From positions 1-64,000 of the forward strand of contig NZ_NBVR01000026.1 of NCBI RefSeq assembly GCF_002607735.1: DNA of 64,000 nucleotides. The letters run 5' to 3'. The notes beneath the pieces are model-generated. The model was not told the origin of the DNA. It did not search any database and worked only from the letters and a program-made list of their open reading frames with translations. Each line of letters starts with the position of its first letter. The stretch's first letter is position 1. The translations under genes were made by a program, and so were the position numbers. The DNA is from Proteus alimentorum. GTDB taxonomy: Bacteria; Pseudomonadota; Gammaproteobacteria; Enterobacterales; Enterobacteriaceae. This document shows, piece by piece, positions 1 through 11,682 of this stretch.

Positions 1-3000
1 TTGCGCGATATCTTGCTGTTGATTGTCAGTATCACGCACTGTCCATGTACCTTGTGATATCGCAGATTGAGTGGTGTTTTCCACGCTGTCACTATGGTTG
101 CCGGCCATGGCTAACGCATGCCCCATATTCGCCAGCAGATTGCCTTCAACGCCACCTGAAGTACTTACTCCCCCAGATTGATGTTCAACTTTATATTCTG
201 CGTAGTTATGAATATCACTAAAGCCTAATGTGCCTGTATCAAGCTGATTATTTTTAGCTTCTGAGGTACTGCTGATCACTGCGCCATCAAGCTGGGTATG
301 TTTACCCACGCTAATATCAAACCCTTGATTGCCTGCAAATAAGCCCGTTTGTTCTTCCACTGAGCGGTATTTGCTGTCCATTTTATCGCGACTAAACGAG
401 ATATTTGCCGAGCCTCCCGGTGTGCCCATTACATTGACACTACCACCCGCACTTTCACTCGATTGCTTCGATGTGTAATCATCAATCGCTTGCTGGCTTT
501 CAAGATGTAAATCACCGCCCACCTTAGCAATAACTTTATCGCCTTGCGCTTGAGCGCCTTTTAAGGTCGTATCTTGACCACTTTGTAATGTGAGCGTTTG
601 CCCTGCATTTAATGTGCTATTGGTGTAATAGGTGTGGTCGCCCTCTTCAAATCCTTTCGCTCGGCTACCATTGGCATTAATATTGACCCCAACACCACCA
701 GAACCTACTGTTACGCCAACACCGACAGACGCACTTTTACTGCTGTTTTTACTGTCTATTGTCTCTTGGTTTTGTGCTGATTGTAATGTGATATCTCGCG
801 TAGCACTTAAGGTAAGATCGCCACCAGCCTGTAGCTCACTGCCTGTAATAGTGATATCGCCTTGTGCTTTTCCTGTTGCCGTAATAGAGAGGTTTTCACC
901 TGCACTTAAGCTACTGCCTTGGGCGATGTCTTGTTGCTGTATACGTTCAGACTCAGAGGAGCTTTTACCATAAGCAACATTAGCGCCAATTAATGTTGTA
1001 CTTTCATTATCAGTACCAGATTGGGCATTATCTAATGCAATTGCACCTGCTGCCTGAGCACCCGAAAGTCCTGCTTTGATACTCTGCAAGGTACTAATTT
1101 GGCTATCATCCGTTTCTTTGGCTGCTTTGTATCCCGCAATAGCACCATTAATTGCACTTCCTGCGGTACCACTTAGTGCAACCGTCACGCCACTTTGTTT
1201 ACTTTTAGTTCGACTTAATTCCGTATAGCTATTTTCAGAAGAGGAAATATCAACAGAATCCCCTGTAAGAGATATCTCTTTTTTGGCTATCATTTCACTG
1301 CCATCGATGGTGAGATTATCCCCTGAGCTAATGTGAACATTGCCATCAGTACTACCAATCACGCTGCCTTTTTGAGTCACGGCATTACTATTATTGAGTT
1401 GCTCAAATGCAGATTTACCCACAGTAAAGCCGATACCCCCTGTACCACCAATGCCTGATTTTTTAATTTTTTCTTCATAAGATTGGAAAGCAAGCTCTTC
1501 TGCTGTGGTTAGCGATAATTGATTACCCGCATCAAGATTGATATCTTGTGTAGCAATAATTTCACTACCCTGTGCAATTAAATCATGGCCAGCAGAAATA
1601 GAGATTTCATTTCCTTTTAGCTGAGTACCTGTTGCTTGTTTATTATGAATTTCAGCATGTGTAGTGCGAGTTTCCGAAGAGCCAAACGATTTATCTTTCG
1701 TCACACTATGTGCAATTTGGTCAATAGAGGAATAACCACTTTGTAATGAGATATCATTACCTGCATTTAATCCTAGTAAGCCTGTAGCTTGAATATCCGT
1801 TGCCGTCAGACGAATATCTTCGCCCGATGTTATTGAGATATCCCCCGCATAAAGATGAGATTCAATCTCTTCTTCAGTGGTTTTATGTAGATAGTTATTG
1901 CTGTCCCAATCAATATTTTCTTGACGACGTGTATTAATAGTACCTAATTCAATATTTTTACCTGCGGTTAACGCCAATTGACTGTTATCGCCACTCGCTA
2001 AAATATCTGTTGCTGTTAACGCTAAATTGCGCGTTGCTTTTAATGTAATTTCACCATCTGGCTCTGTTAAATAAATAGCAGCACCACGATTTAACCATTG
2101 GTCGGTACTATTACCCGATACGGTTGCTGTACTAATAATGTCATTACCTGCTTGCAGATTAATACGGTTTTGTCCTACAATTTGTCCGCCTTCATTTTTA
2201 ATATCTTGCAACGCAAGTAAATCTACTGTTTGCCCTTTAATTAACCCTTGGTTAATTAAATTATCGGTTGATGCTTGTAATTCTGTTTTACTTAAAATGG
2301 TGCCTTTATTTTTTAATTCAGGAATATTATTTAAAATAACTTCGCTACCTGAAAGTAATGCACCACTGTTTTGTAAATCACCAGGTAGAACTCGCGCATA
2401 AACTTGAGGCACTAATATTTTTTCAGCGGAGCCATTAGGTAATGTGATCTCTCTACTGGTTAATAACACCATATCCGTTGTGATCATCGCCATCTGTTCA
2501 GCCGTTAATGTCACACCCGGTTTAATGCCAAACTCTTCACTAAAGCGGATACCCGCATCCATTAAAGCGTGATATTGCTGTTCGCTATCATTATGCCCAT
2601 CAAGATATTGATTACCCGTTAGCTGAATAATTTGATCACGGACTAGGCGTTGTTCATAGAAACCATCACCAATACGCTTATGCGTATTATTATGATCAAT
2701 AGATAATACATTCTGCATATAATCTGAGCTTAACCACTCTCTTTTATTGGTAAAGCGAGGGTCTGTTTCAACAATATATTGGCTATCTGTTCCTTTATTT
2801 AAAGTAAATAAGCGGTTTTCAGGGAGCGTTAATATAGGTGCCACTGTCTGAATTTTAACTTCTATGGTTTTCTCTGCAGTTGGCTTTTCTAACTGAGGAA
2901 CGGTAATTACTTTACCAATAGGAAACTCAGGTTGTTTTTCTAACCGTTTTATTTCTGGCAATACGCTATTAGGCTGCGTAATTACAGTTTGCTCAGAATT

Positions 3001-6000
3001 AAATGTTGAAACCGTGTCACCACTTTCTAATACGATTTCTGTCGGTTGATTACCATTAATCGCATCATCGAGTTTTGTCGTGGCTATTTTATCAAAGAGA
3101 GCAAGATCACTTTGGTCTGTTAATAATCCCTCTTTATATTTTGTTAGTGATAGTCCATCACCCAAATCATAATCTATTTTTTCAGGCGTAAGAGCGGTTA
3201 GCTCCGCAGTATCAACATCGACTTGATTATGATGAGCAATTAATCGACCGAATCTTCGAGTAGTGAATACTTTTATTTCACTCTGCTCACTTAATTCTGG
3301 GCGCTTATCTGAGGTTAAATCGATATTTTCTTTATATTCAAGTAATCCTAATGATAAGGATTTAACCACTTCAAACGGTCCATAATGACTACTTTTAGAT
3401 GAGCTCTCTTTCTTTTTACCACGAAGCCCTCTACGTTTACCCGGCTCGTTATGCTTAATTGCCGTTCCTTCATGATACTCGACTCTTTTACCTTCAGTTT
3501 CCTGATTATTTATATGTATGCCATCAATAATCAGTTTGCCACCTGCAATAATATGACTGTCAATATTATTTAAATTATCGCCTTTTAAAATGATGTCTTT
3601 ACCCGCCAATATTAATGCCGGATCACGATGTAATAATTTTGACTCTTCTGTAATAATATTATATTTAAATTCATAGAAATTTTTATATTGGTGGCCATCA
3701 ATATTTAATATATGCTCACGAGTCTTAGTTTTGTACCAAATTCGCTCATCATTAGAATCAAATTTATCACCACTATAATCAACACCAAATTGATACATTG
3801 GTACTTCAGACACTTTTTCGGGATCGCTGATTTTCAAATAGAGATCGCGGTTATTAATTTCTGAAACATGAGCAAATAAATTTCCACTCGCTTCAATTGA
3901 TGCACTTTCATTATTTAATACATCAGCAGCAACACTTTCTGGCAGATTTTCTGTTTCAAAACCCGCAATTGCCATGTCGCCACCACTGTAAATAAGAGCG
4001 TGATTACGGTTATTTATTGTATTACTAAATAGTTGTAGGTTTTCACGAGAAGCTAATACCGGAGCAATATCTTCAAGCTGTGCATAATTATCAAATTGGT
4101 GGCTTTTTAGCTGAATATTATCACCATAAATGCGCCCACCAGCTTGATTATAAATAGCATCAGCCGTTAATGTAAGTGTGCCACCAAAAGCATCAATCAA
4201 TCCTGTATTTTGTAGTTTTTCTGAAATAGTTAATATCAGCTGCTTTGCACTAATTTCGCCATTACGTTTTTCATTATCATCGATACTTCTTTTGCTACGA
4301 GCCGTAACCAAATAATCACTTTCTACTGGTGCTACTGACTCACTGTTATTTAAGTTTGTCGCTTGAAGTGAAAGCCTCTCACCCGCATAAATAAATCCAG
4401 CGTTATGAATTTCATCCTCTGAAGAGAGTATTAAAGAATTCTGCGCTTTAATTGTGGCATCTTGTTCTAACTTGAAGGCGGTTTTTAATTGAATTTCACT
4501 GTTACCAGCCGAAATAATTTCGCCATTACCACTCAGCTTTTCAGCCCATAAACGAAGCTGTTGTGTCGCGGCTAATAGCCCCTTTTTATTATCAACAGCT
4601 AATTTATTTTCACTTTTACCTTCAATGGCTAACATTGCAGCAGATATCAAACCATGCTGATTATTCAGGTTTTCAGCCGGAATTAATTTAAGTTGTTCAC
4701 TGGCTTGAATAACGCCTTGGTGATTAAGCAAATCGTTCACTGTAATATGAATATTATTTGCTCTTAATCCTAGATTTTCATCGTCTGTTTGCTGATTATC
4801 AAGTTGTTGAGCCATTACAGTGAGTTGTTCTTGAGATTGGATCTGTCCTAACTGGTTATTTAATTCCTGACTGAGCGTGATTTCAGTATTGTTACCCGCA
4901 AGAATAACACCTTGTTGATTATCAATACCCTTACCGTTGATCAGTAAGTTATTTGCTGATAAGAGTGTTCCTTGCTGATTATCTAACTCACTTTGATTTA
5001 ACTGAATATCCAGTTTGTCAGTTGCCTGAATATGTCCTTTTTGGTTATTAAGCCCTGCGACGTTAAGTTGGGTTTCAGTCGTCCCAATAATTTTGCCATT
5101 TAAATTGATCAGATCATTTTGTCTGGTATTTAACTTAAGCTGGCTATCTGATTGCAATAATCCATCGGTATTAACCAATTCTTGAGAATGGATATTTAAC
5201 TCTTTTTGGGCGTATATGGTACCTTGATTATTCTGCAACTCACCGCTATTAATGGTTAGTGCATTAAGTGCAGTTATTTTCCCTTGCTGGTTATCAATAT
5301 CGCCACTGTTTAATGAAATTGCACCAGAAGATACCAGCGTCCCTTCACGATTAATAAGTGGCGTATTAGAGTGACTAATCGTTAATAAATCGCCAGAAGA
5401 GATTTTTCCTTGATAGTTATTTAACTGCTCTGTTTGTAGTTCTGCTTTTTGGCCTACAGTTATCAGCCCTCGCTGATTATTTAATTTTTCAGGGCTAATT
5501 AGTTTCAGTATACCCGCGACAGAAATTAATCCATTTTGGTTGTCTAGCTGTTTAACCGTTGCGTTCAGATTATGTTGAGTAATAATGCCCGCTGTCGCTT
5601 TGTTATCCGTATTAATTAACTTACCATTTGCATTAATGGTAAGTGCTTTAACAGCGTAAATTAGCCCTTTCGCATTATTTATATTATTGGCATTAATGGT
5701 TAATTGATGGCTATTACTAGCGATGCTGCCTTGTCTATTATCAAGATCGCCAGCATTAATCGTTGCTTGCTGATTAGTGGTTATTTTTCCTGTTTGATTA
5801 ACAAGTTGCCCACTATAAATAGTCAGGTTAGCTAATGCACTTATTAGCCCATTTTGGTTATTAATATTCTGTTTCTGCGTGTTAATAACAACATTTTGAC
5901 TCGCACTAATCACACCTTTTTTATTATCAATTTCGGCTGATTTTAAATTTAACCCGCCCTGTTTGCTGCCTAATTGTGCTTGGTGATTAATCAGTTTTTC

Positions 6001-9000
6001 GCTAGAAATATTTAAGTCGTCGTCAGAAATAACGCGCCCTTGAGTATTATTAAGTTCACCACTTTTTAGGTCTAATTTTCCTTGGCTAATAATGCCACCA
6101 GATAACGTTTGGCTATTGTTTAATTCATAACCTTGTGTATCTAAAGTGAAATTACTGGCTGAGTAGAGTGTACCTTGTTGGTTATCTAACGTTTGAGTCA
6201 TTAACTTAAAGCCATTTGCCTGACTTATGACTTCGCCACCACGGTTGCTCATCCCTAAATTATTAAGCAATAAAGATTTAGCAGAAAAGATATAGCCTAA
6301 TTGATTATTTAAGTTACCTGTCACTAGGTTTAATACCCCATGACTAATAATTCCTGCTTGAGACAATGTGTTGCTATTATCTAATTGATTATTTTTCGTT
6401 GTGATATCTAATTGCGTTTTTGCCGTAATAAGACCATTTTGGTTATTAATAGCACCACTTTCGATTGATACGCGCTCTTCTATGCTACCAATCTTACCTT
6501 TCTTATTATTAATCTCTTCAACAAACAGTGACTGTTTAGCCGTTGACGTAATTTTACCGCCATGGTTATTAATATTACCGGCGTTAATTTCTAATTCGCC
6601 TTTACTTATAATACCGCCATTTGTTGCTGTATCACTATTATCAATGCGCTGTTTATCAGTGTTAATATTTAATGCTGTATTCGCCGTGATCAACCCTGCA
6701 TGATTTAACAGTTCATGACTGGCGATAATTAACTTACCTGTTTGGCTTGCTAATACTCCTTGTGTATTATCTAGTCGCTGTCTGTTGGTATTAATATTTA
6801 ATTCTGTTTTAGCTGTAATCAATCCTGATTGATTGAGCAGTTGAGCGCTTTCTATTACCAGTTTTCCAGCTTGGCTTGCTAATGTACCTTGGTTATTATT
6901 AATGTCACCTAACGTCAGCTTATTTTCTTGTTTCGCAATAATGCGACCTTGCTGATTATCCAATGACTTGGCTGTTATTTCGATATCGTTATGACTGATC
7001 ACACCAAGATCATCTGACGTATTGTTATTACTAAATTGATCAGATAGTTCTATTTGCAGTTTTTCTGATGAATAAATCAATCCTTCATCATTATCAAGCT
7101 CACGGCCTTCTAATACTAAGTTTTGCTTAAGGCTTGCTAATTTACCTTGTTGATTATTTAACTGATTGAAGGTGATTTTGCTACCATTCTCAGCCGTTAA
7201 ATTACCTTTATTATTGTTAATATTACCCGCATTAAGCGTTAAATTAGCTTTGGTTAAAATGCCACCATTATTTTTACTGTTGCTGTTATCAATAACATTT
7301 CCGTAGGTATTAATTGCCATCTCTTTTAGAGAAAAAATTAATCCAGATATATTTTTTATTGAGGCAGAATCAATAGAAATAGTGCCATTATCAGCGGAAA
7401 TAATTCCGTTATTATTGGCGATTTGTTGCTGATGCATATTAATTATTGCGTTGTATTTAGCAACTAACTGACCATTTTGGTTGTTTAGTTCTCCACTATC
7501 AATGGTGATATTATTTTGGCTAACAATTCCACCACTTTTCAAAGTTTGCGAGTTATCGATAGCATATTTATTTGAATCTAATTTCAGATCACTTTGAGCA
7601 GAAATAACACCATTACGATTGTCAATTTGATGGGTATTTAAAGTCAGTGATGATTTCTCACTTCCTAAACGACCTTGATAGTTAATTAGATCGCCATAAG
7701 ATAAAATATTCTCACTATTACGAGCAATTATTTTACCTAATGTGTTATCTAATTTACCTTTGGTTTCAATGGATAATGCATCATGGCTAGTGATTTTTCC
7801 TTTCGTATTATTTAACTCACTCCCCGTCGTAAGCGTCATTAATTTATTAGAGACAAGTGATCCTTGCGTATTATTCAGCGCTTTTTTTGCCTCAATTTCT
7901 AACGTCTCATGACCACTTATTTCTCCTTGGATATTATTTAATTCGCCATGAGTTAAAATATTAACAGAAGCATTACTGAACAACTTTCCTTTGGTGTTAT
8001 CTAATTCACCTGTTGTAATATTGAGTGCATTTTTACTAAAAATTTGACTATTAACTTTAGTACTTTGGTTACTTAAACGCTCACCTTGTGTATTCATGGT
8101 GATGTTATTGGCACTTATTGAACCATTATCATTAATCAATTGTTTACTGGTAATTGATAAATCACTGTTTAGGCTACCTAATATGCCTTGTTGATTGATT
8201 AAATTGCCACTATTGACGGTTAACTGCTCAGCGGAAACAATACGACCTTGTGTACTATCAATATCACCACTATTAATAGTTAATGATCCCTTTGTTTCGA
8301 TGCCTTTATTACCATCAACTGTTTGACGATTAATCAGGTTATCACGCAAAGTTAATTGTAATTGTTGAGGAGAAAACAGGTGCCCTTGGCTATTATCTAG
8401 CGATATTCCTTTTAGTGTTAAACTCGCTAATTCGCTAAGAATTTGTCCAGATTGATTAGTTACGATGTTAGTTTGTAAATCAACTTGCTGCTTAGCGAGA
8501 ATTTGCCCTTGTTGATTATCAAGATCACCACTGTGAATATTTAATCCACCTTGGCTAACTATTCCGCCACTTTTTTGTGTTTCACTGTTCGTTATTTTTT
8601 GCTGGTGGCTATCAATAATGAGATCTTTATCGGTAATAATCAGCCCTGCATGATTATTTATCGCACCTGTTTTTAACGTTGCATGATCTGATAATGTTAA
8701 TCGACCAAATTGGTTGATAAAACCGGCTTTAGCTGTATTTAGTTGTAATTGGCTAGCACTAATATCACCTTGGCTATTATCTAATAATCCGGTATTCAGT
8801 AGTAGATTTTGTGTTGCTTGGATACCTTGCTTTTTTTGTGTATCACAATTAACTAACTGCTGGTTATTTGAGTTAATTGTGATATTAAATGCCTGTATTA
8901 ACCCTGATGTATTATTCCATCCTTGCGTATTAGCCGTAAAATCACCTTGTGTAACGATTTTACCCTGCTGGTTATTAACAATTTTACTCTGGTGATCAAT

Positions 9001-11601
9001 ACGGTTTTTAGCATTGATAATCCCTTGGCTATTGTTAATATCACCAACGTTTAGATGCAACTCCTCTTTACTAATAATACCGCCAGATTGATGCGTGTTT
9101 TGGTTATTTAATTCACCACCTTGAGTTATCAACCACAAGGATTTTTCTGATTGAATAACACCTTGGTTGTTATCAACGTTATTTGCAGTTAAACGCAATC
9201 TATCTTGTGAAATTATTGTACCTTGTTGGTTATCTGCATTTCCTGTTAAAGTGATATTTAACCCATTAGCACCAATTTCACCTTTAGCGTTATTTAATGT
9301 ACTCGCTTTTATTTCGCTGTTATTTTTACTGACGATTTTTCCAGCCGTATTATCAAGCTTATTATTCAGGGTGAGATCTATGGTTTTATCAGCATGAATA
9401 TTGCCTTGCTGGTTAGTTAATATATTGGCACTAAGTTTAAGAGTGTCAGCGGATATCAATGCACCTTTATCATTAGTAATAGTTCCTTTAGCCGTAATAT
9501 CTAATCGATTTTGATTTAAGGTTCTTACCTCACCTTGCGTATTATCTATCTCTTGAGCATTGAGTGTTAATGCGCCTTGCGTCTGAATATTACCACGTCG
9601 GTTACTGAGTATTTTTTCTACGTTAATCGATGTAATTTCAGTACCTGTTTGCTTTAAATTCGCTTCATTATGATTAAGATTAACTGCGCTAATCTCTATT
9701 TTTTTCGCTTGAGTTGTGGCTTTGTCTAAATCTAAATTTTTCCCTTGCAGAGAAAGCTGCCCCGTTGTTAATAGCGAACCTTCTTTACCCAATAGGCTTT
9801 CAGTTTTTAGAGTAATAGCACCTTGTTGAGGTAGTGACATTGTGCCTTGTTGATTATTAAGCACTGTTGTTTTAATAATTAATTGGCGACCAAGGCTTTG
9901 AATATCACCTTGTTGATTACTCAGCTTTTGATGATTTAAAGAGAGGTTTCCTGCAGTATTAATTTCACCTTTTTGGTTATTTAATACAGCAGAATTGAGT
10001 TGTAATTCATGACGACCTAATTGACTTAATTTACCCTCGCTATTATCAATCAAGTTAGGCGCAATAAGTCGAAGCTTATCACCACTGATCTCGCCTTTAC
10101 GATTTATAATGTCTGTTTTGGCATTAAGCATTACCGTATTAGCATTAACTTGTGCAAGCTCTGTTTTAATTTGCCCTACTGATGCACTAATTTGTAGATC
10201 TTTACTTTGTGTTTTGCTATTTGAAATATCGATATTTTTAGCAGTCAGGTTAATTTTATCACCACTTAGATGCTGACCAGCAGAAATAATATCATCCGTT
10301 ACATTCAACGTTAACGAGGCAGAATTAACAGCATTACCACTATTATCAATGCCTGCGCCCAGTTGGCTCTTTTGTGTTGCTAAATATCCTTTAGCATCAA
10401 TCTGAATATTTTCTTGTGCGAGTATTTTGCCTGATGCAGTTTGAGAAATGTTTTCTGCTGTTTTTAGTTGGATATTATTTTTAGCTTGTAATGTGCCGCT
10501 ATTCACAAGATCACCGGTAGTGTTTAACGTTAAATTGTTATCTCCAGTGATCACACCTTGGTTATTTACACTTGCCGTATTAATTCTTAATTGTGCTTTA
10601 GACTGAATTAGCCCCGTATTTATTAACTGACCATTTTCATTTAGTGTTAAACCACCTGCTTCCGCACCAATCTCGCCTGCATTGCGTACACCAACACCAT
10701 ATTCAGTGCCAACAAGTTTAATTTTATTGGCATACATACCACCGACAAGTGCCACATCAATAGCATAATCATTTTGTTTAGTCGCCGAATTATCTTGGCT
10801 AACCACATCACCATCATTATCTAATGTATTTTTACCTGTCGTAATTTCTAATTTATTGGCTTGAATGCGTGAATTAACTTCTACGGCACGCGCTAAGATA
10901 CGAGTGTAATCACTTTGACTATCATTTAGACCACTACCTGAAATGACAATCTTACCATTGTTAATTTCATAGCCAGAAATTGCACCTTCATGGGTTAATG
11001 TTTTACCTGCAACTAAAGTCGTATTTACAGCATTAATAAAGCCACATCCTTGGCAACTAATACCTGCTGGATTTGCAATAATAATTTCAGCGCGTTGTCC
11101 TGCTATCTCAATAAAACCATTTAATTGGCTCGGATTTTGGCTATTAATTTCATTTAAAATAACCTTAGCTTCACCATTAACAAGCCAAGGATTGCCTGTT
11201 ACCATGCCCGCTAATTGAGTTTGAGTATCTTGTAGACTGTTATTAAGGATCGCACCTTTATTATCAACATCAAATTGCGTAAATTGGTTACGAGAAACGC
11301 CATGTTGATTCGGCTGCTGGATATTAACTTGAGCTAACCCATTACTTGTTTGTAATACCGTTGCTTGTTGATTTTTAGGCGCGTGTTGATCAGCAATAAT
11401 TTGACTTGCTTGTGCTGAAAAACTCACTAATCCCTGCATCATCAATAATACAAATGCCACGCTATTAAATGATGCACTAATAGGTAATGAAAAAATATTA
11501 TTCCGTTTATTATCTTCACTACTAGATTTCGTTAATTCAGAAACAACAACCATTAATTGTCGAGTACGATTATAAATAACGCGATAACATAATTTATTCA
11601 T
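1..11601 (-). CDS. CdiA/FhaB-type two-partner secretion exoprotein (3' end outside window)
   Basis: A single minus-strand frame starts at ATG 11601. It appears open to base 1; the lines I checked contain no stop, giving 3867 codons. The N-terminus has an extended signal peptide (MNKLCYRVIYNRTRQ..., hydrophobic stretch, cleavage near FSAQA). The TPS domain follows, with NPAGISCQGCGF near residue 175. About residues 430-2350 are FHA-1 type repeats with recurring DNQQG/LNNQG turns. Near residue 2980 is RLGDGFYEQRLVRDQI, which I recall from the middle of CdiA proteins. From about 3050 on come FHA-2 type haemagglutinin repeats (e.g. SVGVGVTVGSGGVGV). Such proteins are exported by the TpsB gene just upstream and act at the cell surface as adhesins or contact-dependent toxin carriers. 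The pretoxin/VENN motif, toxin domain and immunity gene would lie left of base 1, so CDI function is inferred. Simple adhesin is the alternative. Confidence 0.93.
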   Translation of the reverse strand, partial: MNKLCYRVIYNRTRQLMVVVSELTKSSSEDNKRNNIFSLPISASFNSVAFVLLMMQGLVSFSAQASQIIADQHAPKNQQATVLQTSNGLAQVNIQQPNQHGVSRNQFTQFDVDNKGAILNNSLQDTQTQLAGMVTGNPWLVNGEAKVILNEINSQNPSQLNGFIEIAGQRAEIIIANPAGISCQGCGFINAVNTTLVAGKTLTHEGAISGYEINNGKIVISGSGLNDSQSDYTRILARAVEVNSRIQANKLEITTGKNTLDNDGDVVSQDNSATKQNDYAIDVALVGGMYANKIKLVGTEYGVGVRNAGEIGAEAGGLTLNENGQLINTGLIQSKAQLRINTASVNNQGVITGDNNLTLNTTGDLVNSGTLQAKNNIQLKTAENISQTASGKILAQENIQIDAKGYLATQKSQLGAGIDNSGNAVNSASLTLNVTDDIISAGQHLSGDKINLTAKNIDISNSKTQSKDLQISASVGQIKTELAQVNANTVMLNAKTDIINRKGEISGDKLRLIAPNLIDNSEGKLSQLGRHELQLNSAVLNNQKGEINTAGNLSLNHQKLSNQQGDIQSLGRQLIIKTTVLNNQQGTMSLPQQGAITLKTESLLGKEGSLLTTGQLSLQGKNLDLDKATTQAKKIEISAVNLNHNEANLKQTGTEITSINVEKILSNRRGNIQTQGALTLNAQEIDNTQGEVRTLNQNRLDITAKGTITNDKGALISADTLKLSANILTNQQGNIHADKTIDLTLNNKLDNTAGKIVSKNNSEIKASTLNNAKGEIGANGLNITLTGNADNQQGTIISQDRLRLTANNVDNNQGVIQSEKSLWLITQGGELNNQNTHQSGGIISKEELHLNVGDINNSQGIINAKNRIDHQSKIVNNQQGKIVTQGDFTANTQGWNNTSGLIQAFNITINSNNQQLVNCDTQKKQGIQATQNLLLNTGLLDNSQGDISASQLQLNTAKAGFINQFGRLTLSDHATLKTGAINNHAGLIITDKDLIIDSHQQKITNSETQKSGGIVSQGGLNIHSGDLDNQQGQILAKQQVDLQTNIVTNQSGQILSELASLTLKGISLDNSQGHLFSPQQLQLTLRDNLINRQTVDGNKGIETKGSLTINSGDIDSTQGRIVSAEQLTVNSGNLINQQGILGSLNSDLSITSKQLINDNGSISANNITMNTQGERLSNQSTKVNSQIFSKNALNITTGELDNTKGKLFSNASVNILTHGELNNIQGEISGHETLEIEAKKALNNTQGSLVSNKLMTLTTGSELNNTKGKITSHDALSIETKGKLDNTLGKIIARNSENILSYGDLINYQGRLGSEKSSLTLNTHQIDNRNGVISAQSDLKLDSNKYAIDNSQTLKSGGIVSQNNITIDSGELNNQNGQLVAKYNAIINMHQQQIANNNGIISADNGTISIDSASIKNISGLIFSLKEMAINTYGNVIDNSNSKNNGGILTKANLTLNAGNINNNKGNLTAENGSKITFNQLNNQQGKLASLKQNLVLEGRELDNDEGLIYSSEKLQIELSDQFSNNNTSDDLGVISHNDIEITAKSLDNQQGRIIAKQENKLTLGDINNNQGTLASQAGKLVIESAQLLNQSGLITAKTELNINTNRQRLDNTQGVLASQTGKLIIASHELLNHAGLITANTALNINTDKQRIDNSDTATNGGIISKGELEINAGNINNHGGKITSTAKQSLFVEEINNKKGKIGSIEERVSIESGAINNQNGLITAKTQLDITTKNNQLDNSNTLSQAGIISHGVLNLVTGNLNNQLGYIFSAKSLLLNNLGMSNRGGEVISQANGFKLMTQTLDNQQGTLYSASNFTLDTQGYELNNSQTLSGGIISQGKLDLKSGELNNTQGRVISDDDLNISSEKLINHQAQLGSKQGGLNLKSAEIDNKKGVISASQNVVINTQKQNINNQNGLISALANLTIYSGQLVNQTGKITTNQQATINAGDLDNRQGSIASNSHQLTINANNINNAKGLIYAVKALTINANGKLINTDNKATAGIITQHNLNATVKQLDNQNGLISVAGILKLISPEKLNNQRGLITVGQKAELQTEQLNNYQGKISSGDLLTISHSNTPLINREGTLVSSGAISLNSGDIDNQQGKITALNALTINSGELQNNQGTIYAQKELNIHSQELVNTDGLLQSDSQLKLNTRQNDLINLNGKIIGTTETQLNVAGLNNQKGHIQATDKLDIQLNQSELDNQQGTLLSANNLLINGKGIDNQQGVILAGNNTEITLSQELNNQLGQIQSQEQLTVMAQQLDNQQTDDENLGLRANNIHITVNDLLNHQGVIQASEQLKLIPAENLNNQHGLISAAMLAIEGKSENKLAVDNKKGLLAATQQLRLWAEKLSGNGEIISAGNSEIQLKTAFKLEQDATIKAQNSLILSSEDEIHNAGFIYAGERLSLQATNLNNSESVAPVESDYLVTARSKRSIDDNEKRNGEISAKQLILTISEKLQNTGLIDAFGGTLTLTADAIYNQAGGRIYGDNIQLKSHQFDNYAQLEDIAPVLASRENLQLFSNTINNRNHALIYSGGDMAIAGFETENLPESVAADVLNNESASIEASGNLFAHVSEINNRDLYLKISDPEKVSEVPMYQFGVDYSGDKFDSNDERIWYKTKTREHILNIDGHQYKNFYEFKYNIITEESKLLHRDPALILAGKDIILKGDNLNNIDSHIIAGGKLIIDGIHINNQETEGKRVEYHEGTAIKHNEPGKRRGLRGKKKESSSKSSHYGPFEVVKSLSLGLLEYKENIDLTSDKRPELSEQSEIKVFTTRRFGRLIAHHNQVDVDTAELTALTPEKIDYDLGDGLSLTKYKEGLLTDQSDLALFDKIATTKLDDAINGNQPTEIVLESGDTVSTFNSEQTVITQPNSVLPEIKRLEKQPEFPIGKVITVPQLEKPTAEKTIEVKIQTVAPILTLPENRLFTLNKGTDSQYIVETDPRFTNKREWLSSDYMQNVLSIDHNNTHKRIGDGFYEQRLVRDQIIQLTGNQYLDGHNDSEQQYHALMDAGIRFSEEFGIKPGVTLTAEQMAMITTDMVLLTSREITLPNGSAEKILVPQVYARVLPGDLQNSGALLSGSEVILNNIPELKNKGTILSKTELQASTDNLINQGLIKGQTVDLLALQDIKNEGGQIVGQNRINLQAGNDIISTATVSGNSTDQWLNRGAAIYLTEPDGEITLKATRNLALTATDILASGDNSQLALTAGKNIELGTINTRRQENIDWDSNNYLHKTTEEEIESHLYAGDISITSGEDIRLTATDIQATGLLGLNAGNDISLQSGYSSIDQIAHSVTKDKSFGSSETRTTHAEIHNKQATGTQLKGNEISISAGHDLIAQGSEIIATQDINLDAGNQLSLTTAEELAFQSYEEKIKKSGIGGTGGIGFTVGKSAFEQLNNSNAVTQKGSVIGSTDGNVHISSGDNLTIDGSEMIAKKEISLTGDSVDISSSENSYTELSRTKSKQSGVTVALSGTAGSAINGAIAGYKAAKETDDSQISTLQSIKAGLSGAQAAGAIALDNAQSGTDNESTTLIGANVAYGKSSSESERIQQQDIAQGSSLSAGENLSITATGKAQGDITITGSELQAGGDLTLSATRDITLQSAQNQETIDSKNSSKSASVGVGVTVGSGGVGVNINANGSRAKGFEEGDHTYYTNSTLNAGQTLTLQSGQDTTLKGAQAQGDKVIAKVGGDLHLESQQAIDDYTSKQSSESAGGSVNVMGTPGGSANISFSRDKMDSKYRSVEEQTGLFAGNQGFDISVGKHTQLDGAVISSTSEAKNNQLDTGTLGFSDIHNYAEYKVEHQSGGVSTSGGVEGNLLANMGHALAMAGNHSDSVENTTQSAISQGTWTVRDTDNQQQDIAQ
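4540..10110 (-). repeat. FHA-1 type degenerate repeat region inside the exoprotein gene
   Basis: This part of the exoprotein gene is built of roughly 20-22 codon repeats. On the plus strand they appear as recurring ccttgttgattatc-like blocks, which translate on the minus strand as DNQQG turns between short beta-strand segments (I.A..L.L). The repeats are diverged from one another rather than identical. They would fold as a right-handed beta-helix filament. Borders are approximate. Confidence 0.8.
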
Positions 11602-11682
11602 GAGTAAGTTCCTTGCCTAAAAGACAATATAAATTTCATTTAATTATTATTTTTTATTTAAAATTTGAGTTAATTCTGTATT

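Noticed and set aside
632..9397. Several plus-strand frames of 76-113 codons
   Set aside because: They lie opposite the continuous exoprotein frame, are repeat-derived and lack ribosome-binding sites.
4540..10110. Regular repeats that could be taken for a CRISPR or satellite array
   Set aside because: The units are diverged, coding, in one frame and translate to FHA beta-helix repeats; there are no identical repeats with unique spacers.
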